From Sphingobium sp. (GTDB lineage: Bacteria; Pseudomonadota; Alphaproteobacteria; Sphingomonadales; Sphingomonadaceae): a stretch of 5,251 nt of DNA. The translations under genes were made by a program, and so were the position numbers. The notes under the pieces are model-generated. The model did not search any database and was not told the origin of the DNA. It was given only the letters and a program-made list of their open reading frames with translations. This document shows positions 5,135 to 5,251 of the stretch, in pieces. The stretch spans positions 1 to 5,251 of the forward strand of contig JAGIAA010000074.1 of assembly GCA_017745115.1 (NCBI GenBank), given 5' to 3'. Position 1 is the first letter of the stretch; the number at the start of each line of letters is the position of its first letter.

Positions 5135-5251
5135 GAATGGTGATGACATGTGTTATAGCGTGTGGGACAGCGAAGATTCCGAAGTTGTTCATGCCGGTGT
5201 CCAGATATTCGCCGCCGAGCCCAGCATTTAATCGAAGGAACAGATTAACTT

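Overview
The window is GC-rich and densely coded, with long antisense and off-frame open frames of the kind high-GC third positions produce. Gene content (a signal-peptide amidase, a GlsB/YeaQ-type small membrane protein, an arylamine N-acetyltransferase, VOC-fold proteins, a DUF3617 lipoprotein, a HigA-type regulator) and codon use suggest an alphaproteobacterium, most likely a sphingomonad. This is inference from family content; no rRNA, tRNA or other taxonomic marker is present.

Layout. 1-716 (minus): the N-terminal 238 residues of an exported amidase-signature hydrolase, running off the left edge. 717-873: divergent intergenic region with a good sigma70-like promoter facing right. 874-1122 (plus): an 82-residue GlsB/YeaQ/YmgE-family membrane protein, the only convincing plus-strand gene. 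Its stop codon overlaps that of the convergent N-acetyltransferase gene. 1119-3741 (minus), read right to left: a 2-oxoglutarate/Fe(II) dioxygenase, a 98-nt gap, two tandemly duplicated VOC (glyoxalase-fold) proteins, and an arylamine N-acetyltransferase with a non-canonical Cys-His-Glu triad. The last three are tightly spaced and look like one operon. 3742-3922: intergenic. 3923-4498 (minus): a methionine-rich DUF3617 lipoprotein. 4499-4820: a 322-nt stretch with no supported gene. 4821-5090 (minus): a HigA-type HTH antitoxin/regulator with no toxin gene visible next to it. 5091-5251: its leader, which contains a 10-bp palindrome.

How the genes may work together. The VOC-VOC-NAT cluster has the look of a small-molecule modification or detoxification unit: two glyoxalase-fold proteins of unknown substrate plus an acetyl-CoA-dependent N-acetyltransferase. 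The upstream dioxygenase may be co-transcribed, but the 98-nt gap leaves this open. The remaining genes look like independent housekeeping or envelope genes.

I see no CRISPR array, insertion sequence, phage gene, tRNA or rRNA. Most of the window is ordinary chromosomal sequence. The observations most worth checking are the Asp-to-Glu change in the N-acetyltransferase triad, the VOC tandem duplication with both usual metal-ligand positions substituted, and the lone HigA-like gene with a palindrome in its leader.
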